A stretch of DNA of 64,000 nucleotides from Meghimatium bilineatum (taxonomy: Eukaryota; Mollusca; Gastropoda; Stylommatophora; Philomycidae): contig CM067322.1 in NCBI GenBank assembly GCA_034231615.1, positions 57,728,938-57,792,937 on the forward strand. Direction: 5' to 3'. Position numbers and translations under genes: made by a program. This document shows positions 21,388 through 32,284 of the stretch, piece after piece (positions within the stretch are counted from its first letter, which is position 1; each line of letters starts with the position of its first letter). The notes beneath the pieces are model-generated. The model worked only from the letters and a program-made list of their open reading frames with translations. It made no database searches and was not told the DNA's origin.

Positions 21388-21684
21388 TATATCTTTCTAA
21401 GAGGTGAGCAAGAGGTAAGCAGAGATACAAATGGGAAAGACACATCATAAGAAGGACATGTTACAGTCTAACAGAGTGCACCACCAAGGCAAGAGACAGG
21501 AGATGTTGGACGCCTGTTGCAGCCAATCAACATTGAGGGAACAGAACTAATGAATCTTTCTAGTAATTTTATCTTAAAAATAATTTCAATATTTTATTAT
21601 TTTATCTTAAAAATAATTTCAATATTTATAATAAAAATAATTTCAATATTTTATCGCACAATTAAGACTGACAATTACTCCTAC
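21388..21684. other. Spacer, possible LINE scrap and an ATTTTATT duplication
   Basis: 21400-21530 plus strand gives a weak RTE-tail-like frame (KWERHIIRRT). 21565-21650 has three short repeats of 'aaaataatttcaatattt'. Neither is firm. Confidence 0.35.
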
Positions 21685-21845
21685 CACTGGATCCCTTTCA
21701 ATAATTGTAATACTTGATTCCTTTGGGTTCTGATGCTTCATCCAATAAGCAACAGATGAAACAATGACTCCTCCCCCAATATTAAGAATATCTGTTTCTT
21801 TGGGTATTTCATTTTCTGACACTGATGCCTCAATACCTTGACATT
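21685..21845 (-). CDS. FOXRED1: FOXRED1-like FAD-binding (Rossmann) exon
   Basis: The minus strand reads EIPKETDILNIGGGVIVSSV, then AYWMKHQNPKESS, then ITIIERDPV before a GTAGGA donor. This is the FAD-binding beta-alpha-beta unit of FOXRED1 (the human protein has VVIVGGGVLGLSVAYWLK, then VVERDH). The 3' boundary falls in phase 0 and joins cleanly to YTRAS at 15026, 6.7 kb downstream. Two conserved positions differ: the third glycine of GxGxxG is Val, and a hydrophobic residue before GGG is Asn. The 5' boundary is unclear, since an in-frame TGA lies just upstream near 21850. It may be an aged duplicate rather than the working gene. The C-terminal exon at 50579 cannot belong to the same transcript in normal order. 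Confidence 0.7.
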
Positions 21846-21894
21846 TTTTCTTTCAGAATCTTCCAAGGTGATTTGTACCTATTTTATAGGATAA

Positions 21895-22420
21895 ATATAA
21901 AAATTAGCTGATGACGAGATACATATAAGGGATTAGCTGATGGTGAGATACAGATAAAAGATTAGCTGATGGTGAGATACAGATAAAAGATTAGCTGATG
22001 ACAATATACAGATAAAAGATTAGCTGATGACAAGATACAGATAAAAGATTAGCTGATGGTGAGATACAGATAAAAGATTAGCTGATGTCAAGATACAGAT
22101 AAAAGATTAGATGATGGCAAGTTACAGATAAAAGATTAGCTGATGGTGAGATACAGATAAAAGATTAGATGATGGCAAGTTACAGATAAAAGATTAGCTG
22201 ATGGTGAGATACAGATAAAAGATTAGCTGATGGCAAGATACAGATAAAATATTAGCTGATGACAATATACAGATAAAAGATTAGCTGATGACAAGATACA
22301 GATAAAAGATTACCTAATGGTGAGATACAGATAAAAGATTAGCTGATGACAAGATACAGATAAAAGTTTAGATGATGGCAAGTTACAGATAAATGATTAG
22401 CTGATGGTAAAATACAGATA
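21895..22420. repeat. ~29-bp tandem repeat, ~18 copies
   Basis: The unit is 'gatacagataaaagattagc' + 'tgatggtga', with variants 'gatgacaa' and 'gatggcaagtt'. It lies just upstream of the FOXRED1-like exon on the minus strand. Confidence 0.93.
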
Positions 22421-22640
22421 CATGAGATGGTTAATCATAATAAGACTTGCAACCCGTCGGGGTCACGGGGGTGTCATATTGGAGGCTTCAGTACAAATAG
22501 CCATTGAATCACCTCTATCCTCAGTTATTTGCATGAGTGTTGAAAAATCATGTCTGTGCCATTCTTTGATATTGCCAACCAAAGATTTACTGTTGCTGTC
22601 TCTTCTTCTTCCATCTCAACTATTCCTTGCTAGAAGTCAG
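22420..22640 (-). pseudogene. RTE-like LINE 3' end ('KEWTG' family)
   Basis: The minus strand gives a decayed 'NIKEWHRHDF' tail, 'ITEDRGDSMAICTEASNM', then the 3' UTR 'ccccgacgggttgcaag' and a TTATTATG-type tail next to the tandem array. Related ends are at 36867-37095, 44160-44360 and 49480-49700. Confidence 0.65.
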
Positions 22641-22899
22641 TAACTTCGTAAATGCTCTGTGTATAATCCTATAAGTGGAGGTGACCTAGTAATTTTCATT
22701 GCTTTTCAAAAATGGACATCGATATTCAACAGTATGTAAGCATATATTTCTAGTTGTGTCTTCTGAAACTTTTAAAATGTTGCAACCAGTTTTCTGAAAA
22801 TCCTGGCTAGGTCCATATAAAAAAACACTGGCATTTCAAAAGTGGTCTCACGTCCTTTGAAGATGTGACCATCCACCTACCATACTGACAAGAACATGG
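22641..22899. other. Unassigned, possibly the upstream part of the old mariner
   Basis: No clear motif. It continues into the mariner remnant without a visible boundary. Confidence 0.3.
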
Positions 22900-23340
22900 C
22901 ACTATGCAAGAAATCCTATGCTCTGATAGATGTTTGAACAGTACTGCAATGTGTCCTTGATGCTACATGCAGACATTGCCGTGAGAAGTATTACACTGGC
23001 AGTTGGATCCATCATAATACCCTCACACACAAGTCTATCACAGTGAACATATTTTTGACACAACACAATATTTTATTGCTTCCACAGCCTCCATACTTAC
23101 CAGGTCATGCTCCATGTGACTTTTTTCTTGTTTACTCAACCGATGAGACAAATGAGGGTTATTCCAAAATGTACCTACCAGAGATGCTTCCTTCAGTGGC
23201 AGGAGTGATGGAATAAGTGTATACAATCACAAACGAACTAATTTGAAGGAGATGGATCTAACTAGTCTGTAAGTTTAAACTTTCACATAAAAAAACATTT
23301 CCCGTAATTTAATCGATAATCCCTCATACTATAATTGTTA
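22900..23340 (+). pseudogene. Old mariner transposase remnant
   Basis: The plus-strand fragment near 23030-23200 reads SHTSLSQ, HNTILLLPQPPYLPGHAPCD and FFLVY. This matches the DNAPxHTS and PPYSPDLAPCDFFL blocks of mariner transposases. The third catalytic Asp (PDLAP) is replaced by Gly (PGHAP). Many stops. No terminal repeats were identified. It is unrelated in age to the fresh mariner at 55906. Confidence 0.65.
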
Positions 23341-23394
23341 CCTTTTACCTTTATATTAATATTTATAACTACCGGTAATAATAATAACAACATT

Positions 23395-23660
23395 AATAAT
23401 AATAATAATAACAACAACAACAACACAACCCATCAAGGTCATAGGAGTGCAACAAGGAAGATATCAGCACAAAATGTCCTCTAAACACCATCGTCTTCAG
23501 ACATTGGGACAAGTATTGAAAAATAATGTCCATACTATTCCTAGGTGTTGTCAATTCAGGATTTTCTTTGTGGGCCTTTTGTCCCTCAATATTTCCTTGC
23601 AAAATAGTTTGTGAAGGTGTTCCATGTCTCATTACATGAAGAAACCAAACAAGTTTACTT
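23395..23660 (-). pseudogene. RTE-like LINE 3' end
   Basis: The minus strand reads KLVWFFM, MRHGTPSQTILQGNIEGQ, then a remnant matching the DNIKEW-type tail, and a (TAA)n/(TTG)n-type 3' tail at 23395-23420. Confidence 0.65.
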
Positions 23661-23789
23661 CATTTCACCACTGCCAAAAGTGATTTTTTAATAATCTGCA
23701 AGTTTGTTTATTTGCTGCCGGGCAAATATATTTGTCTTGTAAATCTATATACCAGCAGCAAGGTACCAGCAGCATAGTCAAACTATGTA

Positions 23790-26720
23790 TGATCTTCTTC
23801 TTCTTCATTTTCCTTTTGTGCTGAAGTTAGTGCATAGGGCAGAGGTCAGATCTCTCCAATTCTGTCTGTTCAAAGCTATTCTGTGCAGTTCTTGAATAGT
23901 ATGAATATTGGTTGTTTTACTTTCTCTAAGTATTGTTCTTCTGAGTGTTTCTTTTGGTCTACCCCTGGCTCTTTTGCCTGTAGGTATCCATTCAAGAGAT
24001 TGGTGGTGTATTCTGTTGGTGTCTGCGCGTAGGACATGCCCGATGTAGGACCAACGGCATTTTCTGATAACATCTGTGATGAAATTTTGATGTGTCTCTT
24101 CTCTGATTTTATCATTCGATTTGAATTCACTCCAATGGGTGTTAGTTATCATACGAAGACATTTGTTCTCAAAACTCAGTAATTTCTTTTCTGAAGATAG
24201 AGAGTTTTTCCAGCTCTCACATTCATATGATAGCACCGGAATAACGCAGGAATTAAATAAGCGCATTTTCATGCGTGTGCTAATTGACTTTGACTTCCAG
24301 ATATTAGACAGTCTGTTAACTGCACTTGATGCTAGGGCAATGCGAGTTGTAATTTCTGGCATGACATCACCGTCGAGTGTTAATTTACTTCCTAGATAGG
24401 AGAATTTCTTTACTTTTTCAAGTTGTTGTCCATTTAAAGTAATTTCGTTAGGTGAATTGGTTAAGTCCATAATTTTTGTTTTTGCTGAATTGATTTGGAG
24501 ACCTATTTGTCCTGCAATGAGCTTTAATCTATCAGTTTTTGTTTGTGCATCTTGATGGTTTTCACTCAATAGTGCAAGATCATCGGCAAAATCCAGGTCT
24601 TCTAATGCTGTTTTATTTATCCATTTGATTCCTAAATTTGTGTTGGATGTGCTTTTTCTCATAGCCCAGTCAATTGCGATATTGAATAGTAATGGTGACA
24701 TAGGGCAGCCTTGTTTAACACCAGTAATCACAGGGAACCATTCTGAATTGCCTTTTTCTGTTCTAACACAGCATTTTGAGTTGGTATAGAATGATTTTAT
24801 CACATTTATATATTTATTTTGGAATCCATATATTTTTAAAATTTCCCAAAGCGTTAGTCAATGGATGCTGTCGAAGGCTTTTTAAAAATCAACGAAGTTT
24901 ATTATGAGATTAGATCTAAATTCTAGACATTCTTCTATTATTGTTCTAAGAGTGAATATATGGTCAAGACAGGAACGACCTGGTCTTAAGCCTGACTGCT
25001 CTTCTCTAAATCTTTTGTCTAAGGATGACTTTAATCTTGCAAGCATCATATTACAAAGAATTTTGCCAGGTACTGGTATCAGTGTGATTCCCCTCCAGTT
25101 ATCACAATTTGTTAGGTCTCCTTTTTTTGGTAATTTGATAATGATGCCATTTTTCCATTGTTGGGGTGGGCATTCGTCTTTCCAAATCATATTGAAAATA
25201 TAAAGTAAAAATGACAAGGTATTATCATTTGCTGCTTTTAACATTTCACTTGTGATGTCATCTTGACCTGCTGCTTTATTGTTTTTTAAATTTCTTAATG
25301 GTTTGTTTTACCTCTTCAAGGGTGAAATTTTCTATCGAAGCTTCTAGTGGTGGCATTGTCTCCTCTTTCTCTAGATTTGGAGTAAATTGTGGTGGTGGTC
25401 TGTTAAGAAGATCTTGGAAATGTTCGGCCCATCTTTGCTTTTGTTGTTCAGTTGTTGTTAGAATGTTGCCATTTTTGTCTTTAATAGAGGCGTTTGGGAT
25501 AAGTGGCTGATTGCACAGTTGTTTGGTTATGTGGTGTAGTATCTTGCTGTTGTTGTGTTGTGAGGCTGATTCAGCTTCCAATGATAAGTTGTTTATATAA
25601 TTCTGCCTGTCCTTTCTAGCGCTTGCTTTAACTTCTTTGTCTAAAAGTGCGTATGTGAGTCTGTTTTGTTCCTCATCTTAAGTGGTTTTTGCAGCAAGTA
25701 TTTTTTGCTTCATCTCTTTACGGTTTTGGATTTTTGACCAAGTGTTCTCGCTTATCCATTTCTTCTTATTGTTTTGTATGAGACCGGCTGTATCCAAAGC
25801 CGCATTTATTGCAGTATTTCTAAAATTCTCCCATTTTGTTTCTATGGATGTTATGGGATTTACTAATTCAGATGGCTTATCTAAGGCGGTGTATTGATTG
25901 TTGATTTTGGTGTTGTATTCTTCTTGTAAATTACTTTCTAGTAGACGTTTTGTATCGATTTTTCTGTGGTAGATGGTCTTTTGATGTTTTTTAAGTTTGA
26001 TTTTTAGATTAGCTATGCAGAGATTGTGATCACTTCCAATATCTGCTCCTCTAAAAGCTCTTACGTCTTGTACAGCTGAGTACAGGTGAGTTCCAAGTGA
26101 GCTTGTGAATATTTTTGTGCGGGAAGAAGGTATTCGAAATTTCAAAATTTCCTATTTCATAAAACTCAATTAATCTTTCTCCGTTTTGTTTTAGTTCACC
26201 TATGCCATATTTTCCAACATGTTTTTCTGCTCCTCTGTTATCATCACCAATTTTGGCGTTAAAGTCACCCATCACAATGATGATATCGTGTTTGGGTACT
26301 AAATTTTAAAAAACAACTAGAGTGTTGTAGAATGTGTCCTTCGACAAGTCAGAAGCATCGTTTGTTGGTGCGCAACATTGGATTATTGATAATTTGAAGA
26401 ATCTTGTTTGAAAACGTGCTGTAATAATCCTTTCATTAACTGCCTCCCAGCTTAATAACGCTTTTTCAGCCTGAGATGTCATTATTATTGCCACTCCTTC
26501 CATGTGGAGATCAGGTCTGCCTGAGTAAATAATGTGTTTGTTGTCATTTTGAAGGTATAGTTTCCCGGACCCAGTCCAGCGACACTCACTAATTCCCAAA
26601 ATATGTATGCCGTAGTTTGACATTTCCCTACACACCTGTGCTTGCTTACCTATTTGATACAACGATCGTACATTCCAGTAACCTATTTTAAATGAATCTT
26701 TTGCATTTAACAGTTTTGGT
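23790..26720 (-). pseudogene. Nearly complete RTE-like LINE (endonuclease plus reverse transcriptase)
   Basis: A retrotransposon polyprotein that would nick DNA and reverse-transcribe its RNA. Minus-strand order: APE-type endonuclease (GYWNVRSLYQIGKQAQV, HILGISECRWTGSGK with the catalytic Glu, MMGDFNAKIGDDN, GSDHNLCIANLKI), linker, then reverse transcriptase (NWRGITLIPVPGKIL, EEQSGLRPGRSCLDHIFTLR, GVKQGCPMSPLLFNIAIDW, DLDFADDLALLSEN with the active-site Asp pair, FSYLGSKLTLDGDV, SYECESWKNSL, RWSYIGHVLRA, RARGRPKETLRRTI). The stop at 23805 is followed by a (GAA)n tail at 23790-23804. About six breaks, mostly single stops or frameshifts (near 26290, 26110, 25640, 25260 and 24880-24810). The most intact LINE here. 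Confidence 0.93.
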
Positions 26721-26789
26721 CGGTTTTGACTTGGTGTTTAACATTATAAGGGATTTTTTTAGAAGTAAGATTGGTTATAATATGTTGTT

Positions 26790-27030
26790 GTTAACTAGAT
26801 CTGACTGTACGACAGTCTCACGATGATGATGAAGAGAAATCACATATGCTTCCTAAATATCCGATGATGTCACAAATTAATCTGTTTGAATGAACAAGAA
26901 TTGTAACTAGATCTGACTGTATGACAATCTCGCAATGATGACGAAGAGAAATCACACGTGCTATCTTAAATATCCGATGTTGTTACACAGTTTGACACAC
27001 AATAATTCATTTGAATGAAAAAAGAATTGG
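26790..27030. repeat. Tandem pair of ~112-bp units upstream of the LINE
   Basis: 'taactagatctgactgta' + 'cgacagtctc' recurs at about 26793 and 26905, each followed by 'gaagagaaatcacac(a)tg' and 'aaatatccgatg'. It lies directly 5' of the minus-strand LINE's coding start. Confidence 0.8.
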
Positions 27031-27169
27031 AATGAACTGACTTCTGTTACACAAATCGGTCTGGACTTTGCGATGTTAGTTGATTAATCCAACGATCGAC
27101 GGAATGACCCAGACTTGATTAGAGAAACACCCTCCATCAACGGACGTCACTACCGGAAGTATGTATGAT

Positions 27170-27500
27170 CAGAATATGCATATTTCCAGTTGCAATATAC
27201 AGTTGTGAGGCATGGATAATAAATAAAACAATAGCAAAGAGAATCACTGCTTTAGAAATGAGATGCTACAGAAGAATTTTACATATACCATGGACATAAA
27301 AAGACAAATCAAGAAGTGTCAAGATCAATAAACATCGAAGAGGGCTGACTCCTGGAAAACATCTTAACAAGAAAGCTGTGTTTTTTTTTGGTCATATAAA
27401 GAGACATAACAGCATGGAAAGATTAATAGCTGACAGCAGAGTTAACGGCAACAGGGAAAGAGGGCATCCAAGACGACAATGATTGCAGTGATATTCAGAT
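27170..27500 (+). pseudogene. RTE-like LINE C-terminus
   Basis: The plus strand reads CEAWIINKTIAKRITALEM, RCYRRILHIPWT, FGHIKRHNSMERLI, and a decayed REGHPRRQ tail. Frameshifted. It faces away from the minus-strand LINE at 23790-26720. Confidence 0.8.
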
Positions 27501-27579
27501 TGCTTAAACATGTCTCGAGCTGCGGTAAGTCAACTCACTTAGTCTATCACGTGGCCGTTGCTATACATGTCTTTACGTG

Positions 27580-28285
27580 GTTCAGATGTGCTCCATTTCA
27601 TTTCCCAAGGCCACTTTCTCCATCGATGAGGTCTTTACATGTGAGTTCCGTAATCTTTTTTACGTGATCATATGTAAACGCTGCGGCAAACAGTACATCG
27701 GGGAAACCGGCTTAAGATTGAGCGATTGCTTTTGTAACCATCTTTATGCCATCAAGCAAAGAACGCCAACTCCTGTGGCCACACACTTCAACGGCGATGA
27801 TCATCATGGTCCTTGTGATATTCAGGTCACAGCCATCAGATCTTGCACCACCGATGATAGATCTAGGTACGCTCTAGAAAATCATCTCATTTTTTAATTG
27901 GGTACACTCAATCCTTTTGGGCTAAATTCTGACCACTCTTATGTCTAGTACTGCATTGGTATGGTCTTTGTCTTTATTATTTTTGTTCCGTCATTTACTC
28001 ATCTGTTTGTTTATTTCGTTTCCACTATATATTTACTTTTTTTTATGTACTTCCTGACCTTCCGGCATCTCATTTCCATATTTCCATTGGATACGTTTGT
28101 TTGTTGTGATAATTTGTCCATGCATCGTCTTTTGATGTTTTGTGTGTATCTTGATAAAGACCTTTTGGTTGAAATGTTGAATATGATTTGTGTATTGTAA
28201 TTTGTATGTTTTCTTGTGTGCACATCATTTCCCACTAGTTTTAGTTATAGTCTGTCGTGTCTGATTGAAGCGATTATATAAACCT
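27580..28285 (+). pseudogene. Penelope-like element, GIY-YIG endonuclease end and 3' UTR
   Basis: The plus-strand frame (to 27897, continuing after a TAA as LGTLNPFGLNSDHSYV) reads FYVIICKRCGKQYIGETGL, RLSDCFCNHLYAI, PVATHFNGDDHHGPCDI and SRYALENHLIF. This is the C-terminal GIY-YIG-type endonuclease of Penelope-like retroelements. Downstream, 'cttgataaagaccttttggt' (28152-28171) followed by 'tgaaatgttg' is the characteristic 3' tail. Lesions: a TAA after ENHLIF and Cys where the conserved Arg (SDRF) is expected. The reverse transcriptase part is absent. Confidence 0.88.
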
Positions 28286-28658
28286 GTGTTTTATGTAAGT
28301 ATGATTGTTGTTACGTTTCACGCAGTTTCCTTGTTTGCATTGTCATATTAGAATTGAGGAGTGTTCAGAGAATCCATAAGGAAGACCACAATTTGGAAAG
28401 AATATGTAACATGATAATGATGACTATATAACTTATTTTTAACAAACGTCTGTAGCACTTACATTAAAAAACCTGATCCTTCTTTACATTTCTGTATTAA
28501 GTATTTGGCTTTCACATCAGTAAAAAAGAATACAACACTAGTGACCTGTATAAATTGATGTTTACTGTAATACTGATCTTACTTTTCCAAATGATATACA
28601 ACCTTGACATAGAATTCTTAATTGTAATACTTAAAATTACAAACTAAAAAAAATTTAC
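28286..28658. other. Unassigned spacer
   Basis: No feature recognised. It would be intron if the 28659 exon is real. Confidence 0.35.
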
Positions 28659-28854
28659 CAGTGTTAGACACATCATTCTCAGGACTGTTTTTCCAACCAG
28701 AATCTGTAGAATCATCAATTGTGGCAAATGATCTTGCAATATGTCTCCAAAACATTGCTAATTTGTCCACATTCTGTCTCCAGGAAAGATTACTAACCAT
28801 TGCACAATATGAAGTGCCCTTGCATAGAATTCTTGGAATAGGCCAAACAATTTT
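28659..28854 (-). CDS. Possible host-gene internal exon, unidentified
   Basis: On the minus strand a pyrimidine-rich acceptor (ATTTCCTTTACAG) precedes 196 nt open in the first frame, from KIVWPIPRILCKGTSYCAMV through NLSWRQNVDKLAMFWRHIA to SGWKNSPENDVSNT, then a GTAAAT donor. The frame is phase 0 at the start and phase 1 at the end. A second frame (FGLFQEFYARALHIVQWLV) runs to a TAG halfway. I do not recognise either protein. It does not resemble the LINE families here and sits in a repeat-poor stretch, which is why I list it. Confidence 0.35.
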
Positions 28855-29184
28855 CTGTAAAGGAAATATGTGTCTCTGTCAATGTGAGAAGATAATTTTC
28901 ATTGTCATAAAACAAAAACTATTTTTGTATTATGTACTCATTATGTATTATAGCAGATCTTCCGCATGTCTTGATTGTGAGCATACATATTCTAAATATA
29001 GAGTTGAAGCGATACGGATATGTTCACATTAATGTCACTATCTCTAACACTAACCCTGAGTAAACCCTAACCCTGTGTGTTCATGTTAGCTGACATACAT
29101 TTTAGGTCGCGGTAATCAGAGAATAGAGCACACTATTTCTATTATGACTTCAAATAAATATCCAAATTTTATAATAATGCACAT
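28855..29184. other. Unassigned spacer
   Basis: Contains a short 'taaaccctaaccctg' run at about 29060, too short to be telomeric. Confidence 0.35.
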
Positions 29185-29595
29185 CTATGTGGCATGTCCT
29201 TTGTAGAACATTGTCCTCACTGTCACTCAGTAAGCCTCTCAGTTCTGTCCAAACTGCACTGCTTCTGCCAGTGTTATATTCAAATGGTCTTCAATATCCT
29301 GTACTCATCAACATCTTTGGTGGCACCTTGTTCTCCAACCTGAAAACTTTCTCTTCATAATTAATCTGTCTAGCCTACTGTCTTTTCATGTGTCCAAAAT
29401 ATGTTAACTTGCATTTTTATGGTTTTGTGGAACCAATCATCAACTTTGTTCAGATCTTTGCAGACATCTGTGTTGAATCTTCTCTTTGCCTATATAATTC
29501 TTAGATATTTTTATAACACTTCATTTCAAATGCAGATATTTTCATTTCCATTGCAGATGTCATTACCCACATCTCACAACCATATGCTGACACTG
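29185..29595 (-). pseudogene. RTE-like LINE C-terminus
   Basis: The minus strand reads AYGCEMWVMTSAMEMKISA, FEMKCYKNI, LTYFGHMKRQ and DIEDHLNITLAEAVQF to a 3' region shared with 15545-15690. The upper boundary is cut by the next LINE at about 29595. Confidence 0.75.
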
Positions 29596-30000
29596 GAAAT
29601 AATATAGTTTCTTAATAGTTGCAACTTTGGTTTGTGTTTGCCCTTTGCCATAGATTTTTTCCTTATACAGGCTATGTCTATTGTCTATCCCAAGTGGTGA
29701 TGTTGTCGTAGCTTCCACACTTGCCATGGAGCATATGGGTTTGTGAAAGAGAAGTAGTCTGCGTTCCAGAGCCAGGTGTATTCCTCTGGTTGAGGTGTAG
29801 TCATGTTTGTTCAGGATGGTTTTGATGTTACCTATCCATCTTTTCCTAGGTCTTCCCTTGGCTCTGTATCTTGATTCCATCTTGTTATAAGCTCTTACAG
29901 AAAGTTGATCATTCATCCTCATAAGATGTTCAAACCATTTTATCTGTTGTTTCTCTATATATTTGATACATTCTCCATTGTTATTATTATGGTGTGATCC
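29596..30000 (-). pseudogene. LINE (RTE-like) C-terminus and 3' end
   Basis: The minus strand reads QQIKWFEHLMRMNDQLSV, RAKGRPRKRWIGNIKTILN and a 3' stretch ending in SPLGIDNRHSLYK. It matches 35590-35830. One frame spans 29922-29563 and runs through the boundary into the neighbouring LINE, so the long ORF is chimeric. Confidence 0.8.
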
Positions 30001-30039
30001 TTGTCATGTTTGGGTAGTGGGATTAAATAGACATGCAGC

Positions 30040-30430
30040 TAGTCTACTATTACTGTGCCCTTTAAAAGGCTATTATTTAACATGTCCGCCAACTCTCCCA
30101 ACTCCTCATCAATTCTCCAACTAATGTCATCATATCAAATGATATCTGATCCTGGTGTTGTGTTTTTTGCACTTTTCAGTGTCTTCAAATTTTTCTTCTG
30201 ATTTTTCAACTGTGATTATCATGTTTTTCCATGCTCAAGTTCTTACACATGTCCATACTCTTTTTCCTGATTTCTTGATACGCCTCAACATTTCTCTGAC
30301 AAAGTTGTGCGGTGTAGTGTGTCAGCAATGCCACACCTTTTGTCTCGTCCATCTTCTGCCATGCTGTATCAGCGCTCTGGAAATCGGCAATAGTCGTGTG
30401 TCTTATCAGACCCTTCATGGATTTGTGTAA
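30040..30430 (-). pseudogene. Possible LINE fragment (region before the reverse transcriptase)
   Basis: The minus-strand frame (30442-30206) continues in a broken frame with QDQISFDMMTLVGELM, which resembles the 'GPDxIxxEMLK..GE' start of RTE-like reverse transcriptase domains. Weak. Confidence 0.4.
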
Positions 30431-31429
30431 GTTAAGCGTCATGAAATAGGGTCTTATATGAGAAGAGATGGAAGCACTAACAAAGAAATAAAAGCTGTAT
30501 CTACGTAGGCATCATATGAGCAAAATATTTAAGTAATTAAACATTTTGATTAATTCCAAGATATAAAACACAGTCACCACGAAGATAGTGACAAAATTAC
30601 AACTGTATGATTATGATCATTGAGTGTCTCCCTTGCAGAGGCTACTTTTTGTTTCATGCACTTTGCTGGGATCTTTCCTTTTATACAGAAACCCATCGGA
30701 TCGGGGCACAACAAATGTATTTTAGCCCTAAGTGTAATGATAACATGTGGAGTATTTACTTTTACTCAGCGAGATAACATCAATATAATATGTCACATGT
30801 TGGAAGTGTTATCTCAATTGTTTAATGGCCTAATAATAATGGTTAGACTTCATTCATTTAAATTTAATTTACTTTAATTAGTATGACACTATGATGACTG
30901 GTGACTGTGCAAGTGTGCTACCGATCAATCATTAAACAAATTATTTGTGCACCAAATATATTTCTCCTTACTGTTATCTCCAGCATTGCATTGCTTCTAT
31001 GATGTTATGTCATGCAGTTTCAATTATTTTAAATAATAAAATTCATACTCATAATGGTAGCCTGATACGAATGATAATTCTTCCTTGTAATTTTCACTAC
31101 ATTTCTCGCACGACTTAATGTTTACATGACCTTTGACACTGCCTGGCACATATTCAAAATTATCAGACTAAATATGATTTTAACATGTGTTTTGTGACCA
31201 AAAGCACAATAGGACCATATCTCAATGTCTAGATATTTTTTTTTAAAGAATACAATTTTCAAGAATATACATGAGGATAGCGAATAGTACTACTTGAAAG
31301 TTTCATGGAAGTAAAAGCTGTGATAAAATAACATGCGACTACAATGCCGTTGCAGCCAACCTTCGTTGCGGAGATGATACTTAATGATAATGACCGTGAT
31401 AATGACCGTGGAGAGAACGGTGGGATACT
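30431..31429. other. Long stretch with no recognised gene
   Basis: The only sizeable frame is plus 30620-30877. It is hydrophobic (CFMHFAGIFPFI, ILALSVMITCGVFTF) and starts near a TTGCAG acceptor-like site. I do not recognise it and do not call it. Confidence 0.4.
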
Positions 31430-31600
31430 ATGCTATAAATCTCAGGAAGACAACAGCAACAAATTGAGCAGCAATAAACGAGTCGAGATTTTTCGACTGT
31501 GAATGGAACATAGCCGTCTCAATGCACATTTACACCATATCGATCGGTATCAACACTCTACGACTTGCAATTGTCCAGGAATAACGTTGGGGGCCTATAG
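31430..31600 (+). pseudogene. Zinc-knuckle scrap of an RNase H-type LINE
   Basis: The plus strand reads NKRVEIFRL, (stop), MEHSRLNAHLHHIDRY and STTCNCPG, matching the EQVIIFRLRTGHNRLxSH...CNCG region of the 7750 and 10220 copies. About 150 bp, ends cut. Confidence 0.65.
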
Positions 31601-32284
31601 GGGCATACACCAGAACCAGGGTCATAGATACGTCTTCGATAAGGGGGAGAGGAAAATGTACAGACTTAAAATGGTTATGTCTTCGATCTTTGACTCATCC
31701 TTCCGTCATTTTCCTTGGGTTTTCTTTTACATTTTTTATTTTTGGACAACCAATTTTATTTTATTGAGGGGGGGGGGGTAGGAGGGTTGCCCTTTTTGGC
31801 CTTTTTTTTTCTAGTACTAAGTGTCATGACCTGACTTCTTAAGAGAAAGAATGACCCACCTCCCCCTTATCAACGGACTTTACCCCAAATAAAACCCTCT
31901 AGAGTAGAAGACCTCTGTACATAATTAATTAGAACTTCATTCGTTATGTTTTTTATTATTGTCGTGGTTTTCATTGGTCATTATTTTTATACTTGGTGTC
32001 GCATGCCAAAAATAGCCAGGCGACTTCCAAGTATATAAATGGTAGCCAGCGAACAGCACGGTAATAACAAAACACATAATGAATGACGTCCTAATTAATT
32101 ATGTAAAGAGGTCTTCTGTACCCTATAGGGCCCTAAGGTCATTTCCAAGTGCACATACTACAGGACTGTTTCAGCTTGTGACAAACACTCGGCGCAAAAT
32201 ATTCACGAATTTCTGTATAAAATTAACAAAATCACAATTTATTCCCATAACAAGCACCAAAAATATGGAAACGATTGCGCGGAA
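31601..32284. other. Unassigned, with an 11-base poly-G tract
   Basis: Poly-G at 31768-31778. 31960-32010 resembles 40093-40140 (see findings). No gene. Confidence 0.4.

Noticed and set aside
29050-29075. Telomere-like 'taaccctaaccctg'
   Set aside because: Only two or three imperfect units; not a telomeric tract.
30620-30877. 85-codon hydrophobic plus-strand frame resembling a receptor segment
   Set aside because: The only support is hydrophobicity and a possible acceptor; too weak to call a gene.
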